This document shows, one piece after another, positions 41,901 to 51,119 of a stretch of 64,000 bases of DNA (its first letter is position 1; every line of letters begins with the position of its first letter). Below the pieces are notes generated by a model. That model saw nothing but the letters and a program-made list of their open reading frames with translations, was not told the origin of the DNA and did not search any database. Origin of the DNA: CAHJWO01 sp964245885 (GTDB lineage: Bacteria > Verrucomicrobiota > Verrucomicrobiia > Chthoniobacterales > SZAS-18). Location: positions 9,155 through 73,154 of the forward strand of contig CAXTOX010000005.1 in assembly GCA_964245885.1 (NCBI GenBank). Direction: 5' to 3'. Made by a program: the position numbers and the translations under genes.

Positions 41901-43982
41901 GTAAGGCGCGGCGAGCGCGGCGTTGCCGCTCAGGTCGATGGCGTTCTTGTCGTCGAGCACGATGCGGCCGGTCTTGACGACGGCGCGGTTGTTTTCGACC
42001 GCCACGACCACGTCGCCGGTGCGGACCGTCGCGCCCTTGGCTTGCAGGTCGCGGATTTGCAGGTCCAGGCCACCGCCGTACACGCCGCTTTGGGCGGTGG
42101 CGTTGGCCTTCGCGGCGACCAACCCTTTCAAGGGCAACGTCCGCGGGTCGGCGGAGAACTGGCTCACGTCGGGCAGCGCGATGCTCAGGTCGGCGGCGAG
42201 CGGCTGTTGCTGCCAGTTGGCGAAATCCTCGGGGAGGACGTAGGTCGCATCCGCGTTGACCTTGTTGGGGCCACGGTTGATCTCGGCCGTCTCCAACTTG
42301 ACGTTGGCTTGGTCGGTGGACAGGGCGAGCTTGACGTTGTCCACGCGGTAGTCGGCGTACGCGATACCCTCGACGTTGGCGGCGACGTGCGTTTGCAGCC
42401 GGTCGTAGAACGGCAGGTGGGGCGGGGGCGACGCGCCGGGAGCGGTGGGCGGCGCGGTGGCGTCTTCGGGCAGGACTTTCGTCGTGTCGAACGCGAGGTC
42501 GATGGTTGAGACGACCGCCTTTTGCGCGGGCAGCCCGAGGTTTTGCACGCGGGCCTTGAGCGTGGAGACGAGCTTGCCGCCGGACAGCGTGAAATCGCCG
42601 TTGGCGTGGAGCGAACCGTCGATCTGTTGCGGGAGCTTGACGGGCAGCTTGTTGAAGTCGGGCGCGTTGATCTCCAGCGTGCCGTGGCCGTCGGAACGCG
42701 GCAGGTCCGCCATCTTTTCGGCGAGGATGACGTGCGCGCGGGCGTTGATGCGGTTATCTCCTTGGAGAACGGCAGCGTCCTCCACGTCCACCGTGCCGTT
42801 GTCGAGCTCCGCGCGCAGGGCGATCGTGTCCACGGGGGTGGTGGTCGCGTCGCCGTACGCGAGGCCGCCCGCGCGGATTTCCGAGCGGCCGGTCCAGCTT
42901 TTGGGTCGGTCGGTGTTGCCCGTGAAATCGACGTGGAACTTGTCGAGGCTGCCGACGAGCGGCAGGTCGAGCTTGAGGAACTGCAAGAGCGTCGGCAGTG
43001 AGAGCGCGTTGAGGTCGAGCGCGAGCTTCACGTCCGGGGGTGTGCCGAGACCGTGAACGTCGAGCGCGATGTTGGCGTTGCCGCCGAGCAGGCGGTCGGC
43101 GTCGATGGCTGCGTCGAGGATCTGCTGCTCCAGTTTCGAGCCGTTGATCTCAAGCAGGCGCAGGTGGATTTCCGGCGCGAGGTTCACGTCGGTCAGACGC
43201 AGGTCGCGGTCGCGGTAGCTCGTGGCGGCGGAGACGTTCGTGAGGTCCGGGCCACCGGGGATGCGGAGTTCGCCCGCGCGCAGTTCACCGTTGCGCTCGG
43301 GGTCGAGTTCGAGCGTGAGGCCGCTGACGAGCAGGCCCTGGCTCGCGGCGGATTCGGTCGCGGCGGCGATGGCGGGCGAGGCCGGCGCGGGCACGACGGA
43401 CGACGCGGCGGCGTTCTGGCCGGTGGCGTGCGCGCCCTCGGGCGTGTCGGGGCGCATGAGGAAGTTGACGTTGCGCAGGCTCAGCTTGCCCGGCAGCGGC
43501 AAGGGCGGCAGCGAGAAAGGCTCCTTCTTTTTCGGCGGGGAGGGCGGCGACTTGCTCGGGTCGTAGATCGCGTCCACGTCGTGCAGCGCCACGCTCTCGA
43601 TGAACGCCGAGTTGAGGCCGTGGCGCGCGAGGGTAAGGAGGCTGTAGTGGAGTTCGAGGTGGCCGACGTTGGCTTTTTCGATGGGCCCGGGCGCGGTTGG
43701 CGTGACGTGCAGGTTGTCGATGCGCAGGCTCGTGAAGATCGAGCCGCCGATGTCGAAATCGACCTTCAAATGTTCCTTCGCGGCGAACCTGGGCGCGACG
43801 AACTTCACCACCGCGAAAATAATCGGCCGGTAGAAGATCACCAGTAGCAACACAAGGATTCCCGCACCGGCCAGCAGGCGTTTCCACCACGGCCAGCGGC
43901 GGCGCGGCGATGGGGAATTCTTCTGGTCGGCGGAAGCAGCAGACAGGGGCACGGCGCATTTGTAGCCGAACCGACCTTGCAC
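38901..43982 (-). CDS. tamB: TamB-like translocation/assembly protein (DUF490)
   Basis: A 1693-residue protein: one N-terminal membrane anchor (LLAGAGILVLLLVIFYRPII), a very long periplasmic region of AsmA/TamB-type beta repeats, and a C-terminal DUF490 domain (NINFSPDQPLNPVLNLTGTS, KDPKITFSSDPPLGQEQIVS, LLATG, ending in LRGRLKYLIRFR). TamB/AsmA-like proteins form lipid-conducting or assembly bridges between the membranes. Residues ~630-960 contain three tandem copies of a ~115-residue unit, with ANDQQIDGT/ANDQRIDGT repeats. The GTG at 43982 is the likely start. Stop TGA overlaps the ATG of the Omp85 gene. Divergent from speA. Confidence 0.9.
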   Translation of the reverse strand: MQGRFGYKCAVPLSAASADQKNSPSPRRRWPWWKRLLAGAGILVLLLVIFYRPIIFAVVKFVAPRFAAKEHLKVDFDIGGSIFTSLRIDNLHVTPTAPGPIEKANVGHLELHYSLLTLARHGLNSAFIESVALHDVDAIYDPSKSPPSPPKKKEPFSLPPLPLPGKLSLRNVNFLMRPDTPEGAHATGQNAAASSVVPAPASPAIAAATESAASQGLLVSGLTLELDPERNGELRAGELRIPGGPDLTNVSAATSYRDRDLRLTDVNLAPEIHLRLLEINGSKLEQQILDAAIDADRLLGGNANIALDVHGLGTPPDVKLALDLNALSLPTLLQFLKLDLPLVGSLDKFHVDFTGNTDRPKSWTGRSEIRAGGLAYGDATTTPVDTIALRAELDNGTVDVEDAAVLQGDNRINARAHVILAEKMADLPRSDGHGTLEINAPDFNKLPVKLPQQIDGSLHANGDFTLSGGKLVSTLKARVQNLGLPAQKAVVSTIDLAFDTTKVLPEDATAPPTAPGASPPPHLPFYDRLQTHVAANVEGIAYADYRVDNVKLALSTDQANVKLETAEINRGPNKVNADATYVLPEDFANWQQQPLAADLSIALPDVSQFSADPRTLPLKGLVAAKANATAQSGVYGGGLDLQIRDLQAKGATVRTGDVVVAVENNRAVVKTGRIVLDDKNAIDLSGNAALAAPYPFEGGLTVDLADLGKFNDVLKANGTPDAALGGNLKIAGNVRGHLATAPNANDQQIDGTLDVTARSLQAKGAKIESVDTQVVVVDNHATIKTGQIKIDPKSGITFGGAADLAAPHTFQGNLNLDLPDLGAFNALLATPPAKPNGEDNHGSKPAPATKLGGSFHLAAQASGHLNSAPDANDQRIDGTVDLNGANITANGAKIERIDGNIVADNNAVTIKNLTVRLDDKNSVKIDGHANAAAPFDYALSLNVNIADLARFEPLLLTPTKQQQLTKAEMEAASSAKTPPAAQINAPGKTASRDNVVVPDAVTRTSSGKVAVAVGGKPGTRDMRAEIITPTVPKLGGSIQINWKAQGDFAKTEGGPHFSGGGKIAAHQVVFNTFGPLEADVEGQYSQLVINFPTIFVSTNGFELRSTFALKDALARLDNIHFKQGSNELLSGYAQIPVDLTKLSSPDGPIPDEDKIDVNIASKSLPLGSLLATTGTKNKSQPPTLKGTVALEITAHGSLSKIVAGIKVEARGLASSQLATVRPADADFHLTLHDNRLDLDTVVRQPQVQPLTIKGNLPVDLKTIAQSKELDPKSPVTLSIQLPRSSLGFLAGATKALRFIQGDTAVDVRVGGTIEKPTLAGSLELNIPAARAENITVPAIRDFHARLAFTEKQLRFERFNGEIGGGKINLGGNVGFAKLTDPTLDLTATARDVLGARDDNLTVRVNADVKVVGPLDGATVSGRVGLTKSRYLKDIDIVPINLPGKPAPAPPAAAPSSDTSEGPGALAVNVSPVDKWKFNVDIRTDDPFFIRGNLANGQALVDLHLRGTGAQPLLDGNVNIKNLVATLPFSRLEITDGNINFSPDQPLNPVLNLTGTSTIRNYLVSLFITGRAKDPKITFSSDPPLGQEQIVSLLATGATTDELAGNAQGLAGKATLLVVQDLYRRTFKKHQSVNAEPRETLADKVNLDVGATDPATGKQEVSAGFKVNDKVQFVADLGIEGDLRGRLKYLIRFR

Positions 43983-44097
43983 GGCAACCCCGAACGCGCA
44001 CCCAGCAATCTCCCAAAACTTTTCGCGCGCGCCCGCCTCGATTTTTTACAAACGCCCGATTGCATTCCGCCCCCCCGGCACTACCCTACGCGACTCC

Positions 44098-46026
44098 ATG
44101 ATCAAACCGGACGGCGACTGGGACATTCCCTCGGCGACGAGCGCCTATAATATTGACCGCTGGGGAGCGGGATATTTCTCCATCAACGCGCAGGGCAACT
44201 GCCAGGTCACGCCCAGCCAGGACCCGGCCGCGGCCATCGACGTGATGGCCGTCGTGCAGGAGGCGCGCGAACAGGGCCTCGGCTTCCCGCTGGTCATCCG
44301 TTTCCAGGACCTCCTGCGCCACCGCGTGCAGACGATCTGCAAGGCGTTCGCCAGCGCCATCGCGGAGGCCGGCTACCAGCAGCCGTACCGCGGCGTGTTC
44401 CCCATCAAGGTCAACCAACTGCGCGAGGTCGTGGAGGAAATCCTTGACGCGGGCGCGGAATTTCACTTCGGGCTGGAGTGCGGCAGCAAGCCGGAACTCT
44501 TCGCCGCGCTCGCCGTGCACCGCGACCTAGAGAGCGTCGTCATCTGCAATGGCTACAAGGACGCCATTTTCATCCAGAACGCGTTGATGGGACGCAAGTT
44601 GGGTAAGCAGATCATCATGGTCGTCGAGAAGATCGAGGAACTGCGCCAGATCGTCGAGATTTCCAAGGAGATGGGCGTCGAGCCATTGGTGGGTCTGCGC
44701 ATTCGCATGCAGACGCGTTCATCGGGCAAGTGGGCGGCGAGCGGCGGGGAGAACGCGAAGTTCGGCCTGTCCACCGCCGACCTCGTGTGGTCGAGCAACT
44801 ACCTCAAGGAAAACGGGTTGGCGCACTGCCTGAAGCTCGTGCATTACCACGTCGGCAGCCAGGTGCCCGACATCAGCACGATCAAGCGCGCGGCGCGCGA
44901 GGCGGCGCGGTACTACGCCAAGCTCACCAAGATGGGCCACGACATCGGCTTCATGGACGTAGGCGGTGGTCTAGGCGTCGACTACGACGGCTCGCGCACG
45001 GCGTTCGATTCCAGCACGAACTACACGCTCCACGAGTATGCGCGCGACATCGTGTACAACATCATGGAAATCTGCGACGGCGAGAAGGTGCCCCACCCCA
45101 CCCTCGTCAGCGAGAGCGGCCGGGCGCTGGTGGCGCACCACTCGATGCTGGTCGTCGAGGCGTTCGGCGCGATTGCCAAGGACGGCGCGAACGGCCCCAT
45201 CGAGGTCACGGAGAAGGACGCCAAGCTCGTGCAGGACATCTCCGACACGCAGAAGGGTCTCTCGCGCGAGAACCGGTTGGAGGGATTCCACGATGCGTTG
45301 CAGTACAAGGAACAGGCTTCGGCGATGTTCGACCTCGGCCTGCTCGACCTCGAAACGAAAGCGAAGGTCGAAGGCATCTACTGGCAGATCGCGCGTAACG
45401 TCGTGAAGTTCCACGAGGGCATGCGTTACATCCCGGAGGAGGTCCGTGACCTGTCGATCTCGCTGGCCGATCAGTACCTTTGCAACTTCTCCGTGTTCCA
45501 GTCGCTGCTGGACCACTGGGCGCTGGGACAACTCTTTCCCATCATGCCCATCCACCGGCTCAACGAGTCGCCGGAACGTAACACGACGCTGGTGGACATC
45601 ACCTGCGACTCGGACGGCAAGATCAACAAGTTCATCGACCTCCAGGACGTGAAGGACACCCTGCCCCTGCACGCGCTCAATCCCGGCGAGCCTTACTACC
45701 TAGGGTTGTTTCTGGTCGGCGCGTACCAGGACATCATGGGGGATCTGCACAACCTCTTCGGGCGCGTGACGGAGGTGCACGTCTTTCTCGACGAGGACGA
45801 GGACAGCGGATACTACATCGAGGAAGTCATCGAGGGCAGCACCATCGCGGGCGTGCTCGCTTTGACCCAGTGGCAGCAGGCCGAGTTGGCACGGCTGATG
45901 AAGGCGCAGATTGACGCCGCGATCAAGAGCGACCGGCTCAAACCCAACGACGCCATGCGGATGCTCGCAAATTTCGAGCGGGGTTTGCAGGGGTACACTT
46001 ACCTGACGTTCAACGGGACGAGATAG
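44098..46026 (+). CDS. speA: Biosynthetic arginine decarboxylase
   Basis: A 642-residue fold-III PLP decarboxylase, the usual SpeA length. The start WDIPSATSAYNIDRWGAGYF is family-typical. YRGVFPIKVNQLREVVEEIL carries the PLP Lys (about residue 104), DVGGGLGVDYDGS the glycine-rich phosphate-binding loop, and ITCDSDGKI the catalytic Cys-Asp. It converts arginine to agmatine, the first step of putrescine/polyamine synthesis. It stands alone, divergent from tamB across 115 nt. No riboswitch-like structure is obvious in that gap. Confidence 0.95.
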   Translation: MIKPDGDWDIPSATSAYNIDRWGAGYFSINAQGNCQVTPSQDPAAAIDVMAVVQEAREQGLGFPLVIRFQDLLRHRVQTICKAFASAIAEAGYQQPYRGVFPIKVNQLREVVEEILDAGAEFHFGLECGSKPELFAALAVHRDLESVVICNGYKDAIFIQNALMGRKLGKQIIMVVEKIEELRQIVEISKEMGVEPLVGLRIRMQTRSSGKWAASGGENAKFGLSTADLVWSSNYLKENGLAHCLKLVHYHVGSQVPDISTIKRAAREAARYYAKLTKMGHDIGFMDVGGGLGVDYDGSRTAFDSSTNYTLHEYARDIVYNIMEICDGEKVPHPTLVSESGRALVAHHSMLVVEAFGAIAKDGANGPIEVTEKDAKLVQDISDTQKGLSRENRLEGFHDALQYKEQASAMFDLGLLDLETKAKVEGIYWQIARNVVKFHEGMRYIPEEVRDLSISLADQYLCNFSVFQSLLDHWALGQLFPIMPIHRLNESPERNTTLVDITCDSDGKINKFIDLQDVKDTLPLHALNPGEPYYLGLFLVGAYQDIMGDLHNLFGRVTEVHVFLDEDEDSGYYIEEVIEGSTIAGVLALTQWQQAELARLMKAQIDAAIKSDRLKPNDAMRMLANFERGLQGYTYLTFNGTR

Positions 46027-46073
46027 GAACCGGGTTGCCAGCGGAGGCAGGAGCGCGTTATAAAGGGAGCGCC

Positions 46074-46700
46074 ATGGGAGCATTGCCAAAACGGTATTTT
46101 ACGCCGGAGGAATATTTGCTGCTGGAAAGCCGCGCGACGTACAAGAGCCAATACGTCGCGGGAGAAATCTTCCCGATGGGCGAGGACACCAGCGCAAAGG
46201 TGTCCGCGATGGGCGGCGCGCAGCCGATCTACGTCCTCATCACCGACAACCTGACCGTCGCGCTCCGCACGCGGCTGCGCGGCCGGCCTTGCCATTCCTA
46301 TTCGTCGGATCTGCGCGTCGCCATTGAGGCGGGTGAACTCTACACTTACCCGGACGTGTCGGCCCTGTGCGGCCAGCCGCGCTTCGACGAAGCCTACCAG
46401 CCGGCCAGCCTGCTCAATCCGCAGGTGATTTTTGAGGTGTTATCCCCCTCGACCGAGGCCTTCGATCGGGGCGATAAGTTCGGCCACTACCGCCAATTGG
46501 AGTCATTCACCCAGTACGTGCTGGTTGCCACGGAACGCCGGTGCGTCGAGCACTTCGTCCGGCAGGCGGACGGAAGCTGGAAGTTCGTCGCGTACACCCA
46601 ACCAACCGATTCGCTGCTGCTCGCGCCGTTGTCCGTCGAGTTACCCTTGGCGGAGATCTACGAGCGCATCGAGTTCCCCGAACCGCATGCAATCCGGTGA
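46074..46700 (+). CDS. Uma2-family (DUF820) PD-(D/E)XK nuclease-fold protein
   Basis: A 208-residue protein. The fold is marked by YFTPEEYLLLESRATYKSQY, the EIFPM core, YTYPDVSALCG with the conserved Asp and VIFEVLSPSTEAFDRGDK with Glu and Lys, giving the Uma2/DUF820 restriction-nuclease-like active site. A good RBS (AAGGGAG) precedes the ATG at 46074. These proteins occur in many copies in cyanobacteria and planctomycete/verrucomicrobial genomes and are of unknown role. It lies 47 nt after speA; a functional link is unlikely. Confidence 0.87.
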   Translation: MGALPKRYFTPEEYLLLESRATYKSQYVAGEIFPMGEDTSAKVSAMGGAQPIYVLITDNLTVALRTRLRGRPCHSYSSDLRVAIEAGELYTYPDVSALCGQPRFDEAYQPASLLNPQVIFEVLSPSTEAFDRGDKFGHYRQLESFTQYVLVATERRCVEHFVRQADGSWKFVAYTQPTDSLLLAPLSVELPLAEIYERIEFPEPHAIR

Positions 46701-46834
46701 ACCACCACGAAGCGGCAGGTAAAATTCCATCTGGCGAAGTCAGCCGGGCCACGCACGCACCGGCCCGTTCCCAGGCTTTTGGCCTCTGCCAGCGTCTGCT
46801 TTTTTGCCTTCTGCGTGATCGCCCTTGCAGGGCG

Positions 46835-48436
46835 ATGTCTCGCGGACTCGGCGTTGCCTCCTGCCTTTTCCTCCTCGCCGCCTGCCACCGCTCGGAAACC
46901 GATGTGGCCAAGGCTAACCGCGAGCAGGTCCTCCTGCTCGGCAACGGCGCGGAACCCACCGACCTCGACCCGCACGTCATCACGGGCACCAAGGAATTCG
47001 CCATCGCCACCGCGCTCTTCGAGGGGCTGGCGAGCGTGGACCCGGTCGATTCGCACCCGACGCCCGGCGTCGCCAGCAGTTGGGACCTCTCGCCCGACGG
47101 CACGGTCTACACCTTCCACCTGCGCCCCGACGCCCGGTGGAGCAACGGCGACCCGGTCACGGCCGACGACTTCGTCTGGTCGTGGCGGCGTGAACTCACC
47201 CCCGCCCTCGCGGCGGAGTTTTGTTTTTACCTCTTCGACATCCATGGTGCGCAAGATTTCAACGCCGGGAAAACCACCGACTTCTCGACCGTCGGCGTGC
47301 GCGCGCTCGACCCGGCGACCTTCGAGGTCACGCTCGACCATCCGACGCCGTATTTCCTGAACCTGCTGCGCGCGCCGCCGTTTTTCCCCGTACACCGCGC
47401 GTCGGTGGAAGCCGCCGGACCGTTCGACCATCGCGGCACCGGCTGGACCAAGGCCGGCAGGCTCGTCGGCAACGGCCCGTTCGCACTGTCGGAGTGGACG
47501 ATCAACAAGGTCGTGGACGTACGCAAAAATACCTATTATTGGGACGCCGCGCGTGTGCGGCTCAACGCGGTCCGCTTCTATCCCTACGACAGCCTCGACA
47601 CCGAGGAACGCGCTTTCCGCGCCGGCCAGCTCCACCGGACCTACGGCGTGCCCTTCGCCAAGATCGACGCGTACAAACGCGACCAACCCGGTGCCCTGCG
47701 GCTCGACCCGTACGCGCGTACGCAGTACCTCGCGCTCAACACAAAGCGCCCTCCGCTCGACGACGGGCGCGTGCGCCGTGCGCTCGGCCTGGCCGTGGAC
47801 CGCGAGGCCATCGTGCGCAACCTCACCCGCGGCGGTGAGCGCGCCGCCTACGCCCTCGACCCGCCCGACACCGGCGGATTCACCGCGCGCGCCCGGTTGC
47901 CGTACGATCCCGTCGCCGCGCGCAAACTGCTCGCCGACGCCGGTCACCCCGGCGGCCAGGGGCTGCCGCCGATCGAACTCCTCTACAACACCTCCGAGGC
48001 CAACCGCGTCATCGCCGAAGCCGTCCAGCAGATGTGGAAGACCGAACTCGGCGTGAACGCCACCCTCACCAACCAGGAATGGAAGGTCTACCTCTCCCGG
48101 CGCACGCAGCAGGACTACCAGATGTACGAGGGCGGTTGGACGACCTTCTACCTCGACCCGACCGGCTTCCTGGAACTCTTCGTGGGCGGCAGCATCATCA
48201 ACCAGACCGGCTGGGCCAACGCCGGCTACGACGCCGCCCTGAACAACGCCCACACGCTCGACGCGGCGGCGCGCGAGGCGCAACTCCAGCGGGCGGAGGA
48301 AATCCTCATGGACGAGGCTCCGATCATCCCGATCTACCATCACGTCCGCGCTTACCTGCTCTCGCCCGCGGTGCAGGGCTGGTCGTCCAACCGCATCGAC
48401 GACCACCCGTACAAGTACGTCTGGCTGAAGGAGTGA
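46835..48436 (+). CDS. OppA-like peptide-binding lipoprotein (ABC transporter SBP family 5)
   Basis: A 533-residue protein. A lipoprotein signal (LGVASCLFLLAAC) places the mature protein on a membrane from Cys17. It has the SBP family 5 blocks: GAEPTDLDPHVITGT, VYTFHLRPDARWSNGDPVTA, DDFVWSWRREL, NGPFALSEWTINKVVDVRKN, YWD and VRRALGLAVDREAIV. It is the usual size for OppA. No ABC permease or ATPase is adjacent, so the partners are elsewhere, or it acts in murein-peptide recycling (MppA-like). The ATG at 46835 follows a CAGGGCG sequence. Confidence 0.9.
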   Translation: MSRGLGVASCLFLLAACHRSETDVAKANREQVLLLGNGAEPTDLDPHVITGTKEFAIATALFEGLASVDPVDSHPTPGVASSWDLSPDGTVYTFHLRPDARWSNGDPVTADDFVWSWRRELTPALAAEFCFYLFDIHGAQDFNAGKTTDFSTVGVRALDPATFEVTLDHPTPYFLNLLRAPPFFPVHRASVEAAGPFDHRGTGWTKAGRLVGNGPFALSEWTINKVVDVRKNTYYWDAARVRLNAVRFYPYDSLDTEERAFRAGQLHRTYGVPFAKIDAYKRDQPGALRLDPYARTQYLALNTKRPPLDDGRVRRALGLAVDREAIVRNLTRGGERAAYALDPPDTGGFTARARLPYDPVAARKLLADAGHPGGQGLPPIELLYNTSEANRVIAEAVQQMWKTELGVNATLTNQEWKVYLSRRTQQDYQMYEGGWTTFYLDPTGFLELFVGGSIINQTGWANAGYDAALNNAHTLDAAAREAQLQRAEEILMDEAPIIPIYHHVRAYLLSPAVQGWSSNRIDDHPYKYVWLKE

Positions 48437-48524
48437 ACGGCCATCCTCCGACCGCGGCTGTTCGGAAAAACCGGGTGCACTCGCCCGCGGGCACGTGCAT
48501 GCTAGGTTCGGCGCGTCCCTCCCC

Positions 48525-50282
48525 ATGCGTTCCCCCTCTTCCCCCGGCCGGCTCGCCGCGTTCGCGCTCCTTTGGGCCTTGGCCGTCGCATCGTGTCCGC
48601 TCGTCGCGCAGCAGGGTGCCGCCAAGCCTGTCAACCTCTTCGGCGACACCGGGGGCTTCGAGAAGAGCACCGTGCAGGATAACGTCTGGGACGGCGTCAA
48701 CGCCGACGGCAGCCTGACCGGGTTTACCTTCAGCGCGGAGGTTCTCAACGAGAAAGGCACTCTCGGCCGGATCTCCATGCCGCCCTCGGTGGCGTTCGTC
48801 GATCTCAACGGCGACGGCAAGCCCGACCTCATCACCGCCGATCCGACTGGCTTTTTCCGCTTCTATCCAAACGTCGGCACGGCCGCCGCGCCGAAATTCA
48901 CCAGCGCCGAACTCATGCCGATCTTCGTGTCGGCCTGCGACAAGCCGCGCGACCACGACTACCGCGGCAACGACGGGCGCGACGAGATACGGTTCTGCCC
49001 GCGCTTCGCCCTGGCGGATTGGCGGCACACGGGACTGCTCGACCTCCTGGTGGGCAACTACGCCGGCGAGATCCTGTTCCTGCCCAACACCGGCAGCGCC
49101 CGCCAGCCGCGTTACCTGTGGCCCGGCTCGGTCGACAAGCTGCGCGTGCCGACCAACGACCAGGGCCATCTGTGGGCGAATCTCCTTTCCCCCGCGGCCT
49201 GCGACTGGTCCAGCCACGGCCGACTCGACCTCCTCACCGGGGAGGGCACGTACTCGGCCAACACCATCCACCTGCTGGAGAACGTAGGCAGCAGCGACGC
49301 GCCGAAGTTCTCCAGCGCCCCCGGTAAGCACACGTACCTCGCCTACGGCGACGGGCGCGAACAGTTGATCCCGACCGTGGTCGACTACGACGGGGACGGC
49401 AAGCCGGACCTGCTGGTGGCCGACCGCACGGGCGAGGTCGGCGTCTACCTGAACCCCGGCAAGCCGGGCGAGGAACTCCGGCGCGCTGCCACCCTCACCT
49501 TCGGCGGCACCTCCAAACTGCCGGGCCTGTGCAGCCTCTACGCCGCCGACTACAACGGGGACGGGCTGTTCGATCTGATCATCGGTTTGCCGAACGGGCA
49601 CATCGCCATGGCGTTGAACACGGGCACGAAGACCGAGCCGAAGTTCGGGTCGCCGCAGGACATCAAGGGCGAGGACCGGCTCAAGCAGGAGGTCCACCCG
49701 CCCGACAATTGGGCGACGAACTTCTGGACGATCAACGGCAACGCGCTCGGGTACGCCAACGTCGTCGCCAACGGGAGCGATCCCACCGCTAACCCGCCGG
49801 AGGGTGCTTCCTGCCTGAAGCTGGGTTACTGGCCGACGGCGCAGCAGACGTTTCCGATGCCGGCGGAAGGCATCCCCGGCACCACCCCGCACATCACGCT
49901 GATCCGCCGGGGACTGACCCTCGACACCGGCAAGCGTTACCGTTTGGCTTTCAAGGGCAAGGGCGGTGCGATCCAGAAGCTGCGTTGGGAAATCCGCGGC
50001 TACTACCGCGGGTCGCCGAGCACGGCGAAGGTGGAACGCGACGAGCGCGGCGGGGTCAAGCGCGGCGGCGGCGGAGTGGTGGAGGAAGAAGCGGCCTACG
50101 GGCAGGATTTCAGCGTGGGCGGCAACTGGTCCGCCGTGCAGGGCGAACTCACCCCGCGCTGGAAAAACCCCGCGCTCACCGGCGAAAAGACCATGACCGT
50201 CACCCTGTACGTCGACTTCTACGCGAACAACCTGACGGGCAACGTGTACCTGGACGACTTCGTGTTGTCGGAGGGACAGTAG
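48525..50282 (+). CDS. Exported FG-GAP/VCBS-repeat protein
   Basis: A 585-residue protein. The signal peptide is followed by several FG-GAP/VCBS blades (AFVDLNGDGKPDLITAD, VVDYDGDGKPDLLVADRTGE, AADYNGDGLFDLIIGLPNGH), so a beta-propeller with Ca2+-binding loops is likely. The last ~190 residues (NGNALGYANVVANGS; YFNPTAQQTF-like segment; VTLYVDFYANNLTGNVYLDD) resemble a carbohydrate-binding-like jelly-roll module. Probably a secreted or surface adhesion or substrate-binding protein; there is no enzyme domain. The next genes are the type II secretion set, which may export it, but that is inference. Confidence 0.85.
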   Translation: MRSPSSPGRLAAFALLWALAVASCPLVAQQGAAKPVNLFGDTGGFEKSTVQDNVWDGVNADGSLTGFTFSAEVLNEKGTLGRISMPPSVAFVDLNGDGKPDLITADPTGFFRFYPNVGTAAAPKFTSAELMPIFVSACDKPRDHDYRGNDGRDEIRFCPRFALADWRHTGLLDLLVGNYAGEILFLPNTGSARQPRYLWPGSVDKLRVPTNDQGHLWANLLSPAACDWSSHGRLDLLTGEGTYSANTIHLLENVGSSDAPKFSSAPGKHTYLAYGDGREQLIPTVVDYDGDGKPDLLVADRTGEVGVYLNPGKPGEELRRAATLTFGGTSKLPGLCSLYAADYNGDGLFDLIIGLPNGHIAMALNTGTKTEPKFGSPQDIKGEDRLKQEVHPPDNWATNFWTINGNALGYANVVANGSDPTANPPEGASCLKLGYWPTAQQTFPMPAEGIPGTTPHITLIRRGLTLDTGKRYRLAFKGKGGAIQKLRWEIRGYYRGSPSTAKVERDERGGVKRGGGGVVEEEAAYGQDFSVGGNWSAVQGELTPRWKNPALTGEKTMTVTLYVDFYANNLTGNVYLDDFVLSEGQ

Positions 50283-50384
50283 AAGGCTCTTGCCGGATCA
50301 CGCCGGAAGAGAGCGGCAGGCGTTGTGTTTACGGTGCCGCCCTTGAAGGTCTTATAGAACCATCTGACCTACACCGGCCAGCCC

Positions 50385-51104
50385 TCAATCCTCGCCCTGA
50401 CTGCCACCGCCGAGCGGACGCACCGCGCGCCCCCCACCAGGCACACCTTGGGGGGGCAGTTGCACCGGGGGGTTTGCTGCTCCCGGGTTCGCCGGACGCG
50501 ACCCGATCGGACCATTACGACGCACGACGCTGGTCGCGGGCGGGGGCGGGGGCGGGGTGCCCGTAAAACCGGGCGGCAGCGGCGGGTTGTTCGACATCGG
50601 CACTTGGTAATGAGGCGGGTTGGTCGGGCTGAAAGGCTGCGGCATGGCGCTCACCGGTGCCGAAGGAACGGCCGACGCGTCGAAACGCAGCGGCGGCGCA
50701 ACCTCCGCGCCTTTGCGCACGGTGATCGTCGATTGGTCCGCGCGTTCGCTCCACTGCACGTTGGCCAACACGAGGTGGCTGTCCTCGTCGGGCTTGCCGA
50801 ATTCGAGGACGTAGCGTTTTCCGCTCGCCTTGTCCACCACGGCGGCGAAATACACGCCCCCCGCTTCCATGAGCGAGGTGACGTTCATCTGGTCCCACCA
50901 GTGCGGCCCCGGCTGCACGGGCGTCGGGGTCGCCACCGGCGCAGCGGCGGTCGGGGCCATGAAGGGCGAGCGCATCGCCATCGGCTCGTAGACGGCGGCG
51001 GGTTGCACCTTGGGCAGCGCGGCTTCGTCGGCCGACAGCCGCACCAGGGGCGCGGGAGCCGCCAGCGCCAACAGCACGGCCAGGGATAGACGGGACGTTC
51101 TCAC
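50385..51104 (-). CDS. Exported Pro-rich protein at the end of the type II secretion operon
   Basis: A 239-residue protein with a signal peptide and the conserved-looking segment MNVTSLMEAGGVYFAAVVDK near residue 75. The rest is Pro/Ala/Gly-rich and probably disordered. It is the last gene of the gspH-to-gspM set, 15 nt after gspM, and could take the place of GspC/PilP, the periplasmic linker to the secretin, which also has one small beta domain and Pro-rich stretches. I see no HR domain or PDZ domain. The start is a GTG at 51104. Confidence 0.6.
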   Translation of the reverse strand: MRTSRLSLAVLLALAAPAPLVRLSADEAALPKVQPAAVYEPMAMRSPFMAPTAAAPVATPTPVQPGPHWWDQMNVTSLMEAGGVYFAAVVDKASGKRYVLEFGKPDEDSHLVLANVQWSERADQSTITVRKGAEVAPPLRFDASAVPSAPVSAMPQPFSPTNPPHYQVPMSNNPPLPPGFTGTPPPPPPATSVVRRNGPIGSRPANPGAANPPVQLPPQGVPGGGRAVRPLGGGSQGED

Positions 51105-51119
51105 GGCGGTTAACCTAGT

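Noticed and set aside
40188..42509. 773-residue plus-strand open frame opposite tamB
   Set aside because: Val/Gly/Arg-rich antisense frame of a repetitive gene; no start signal and no domain.
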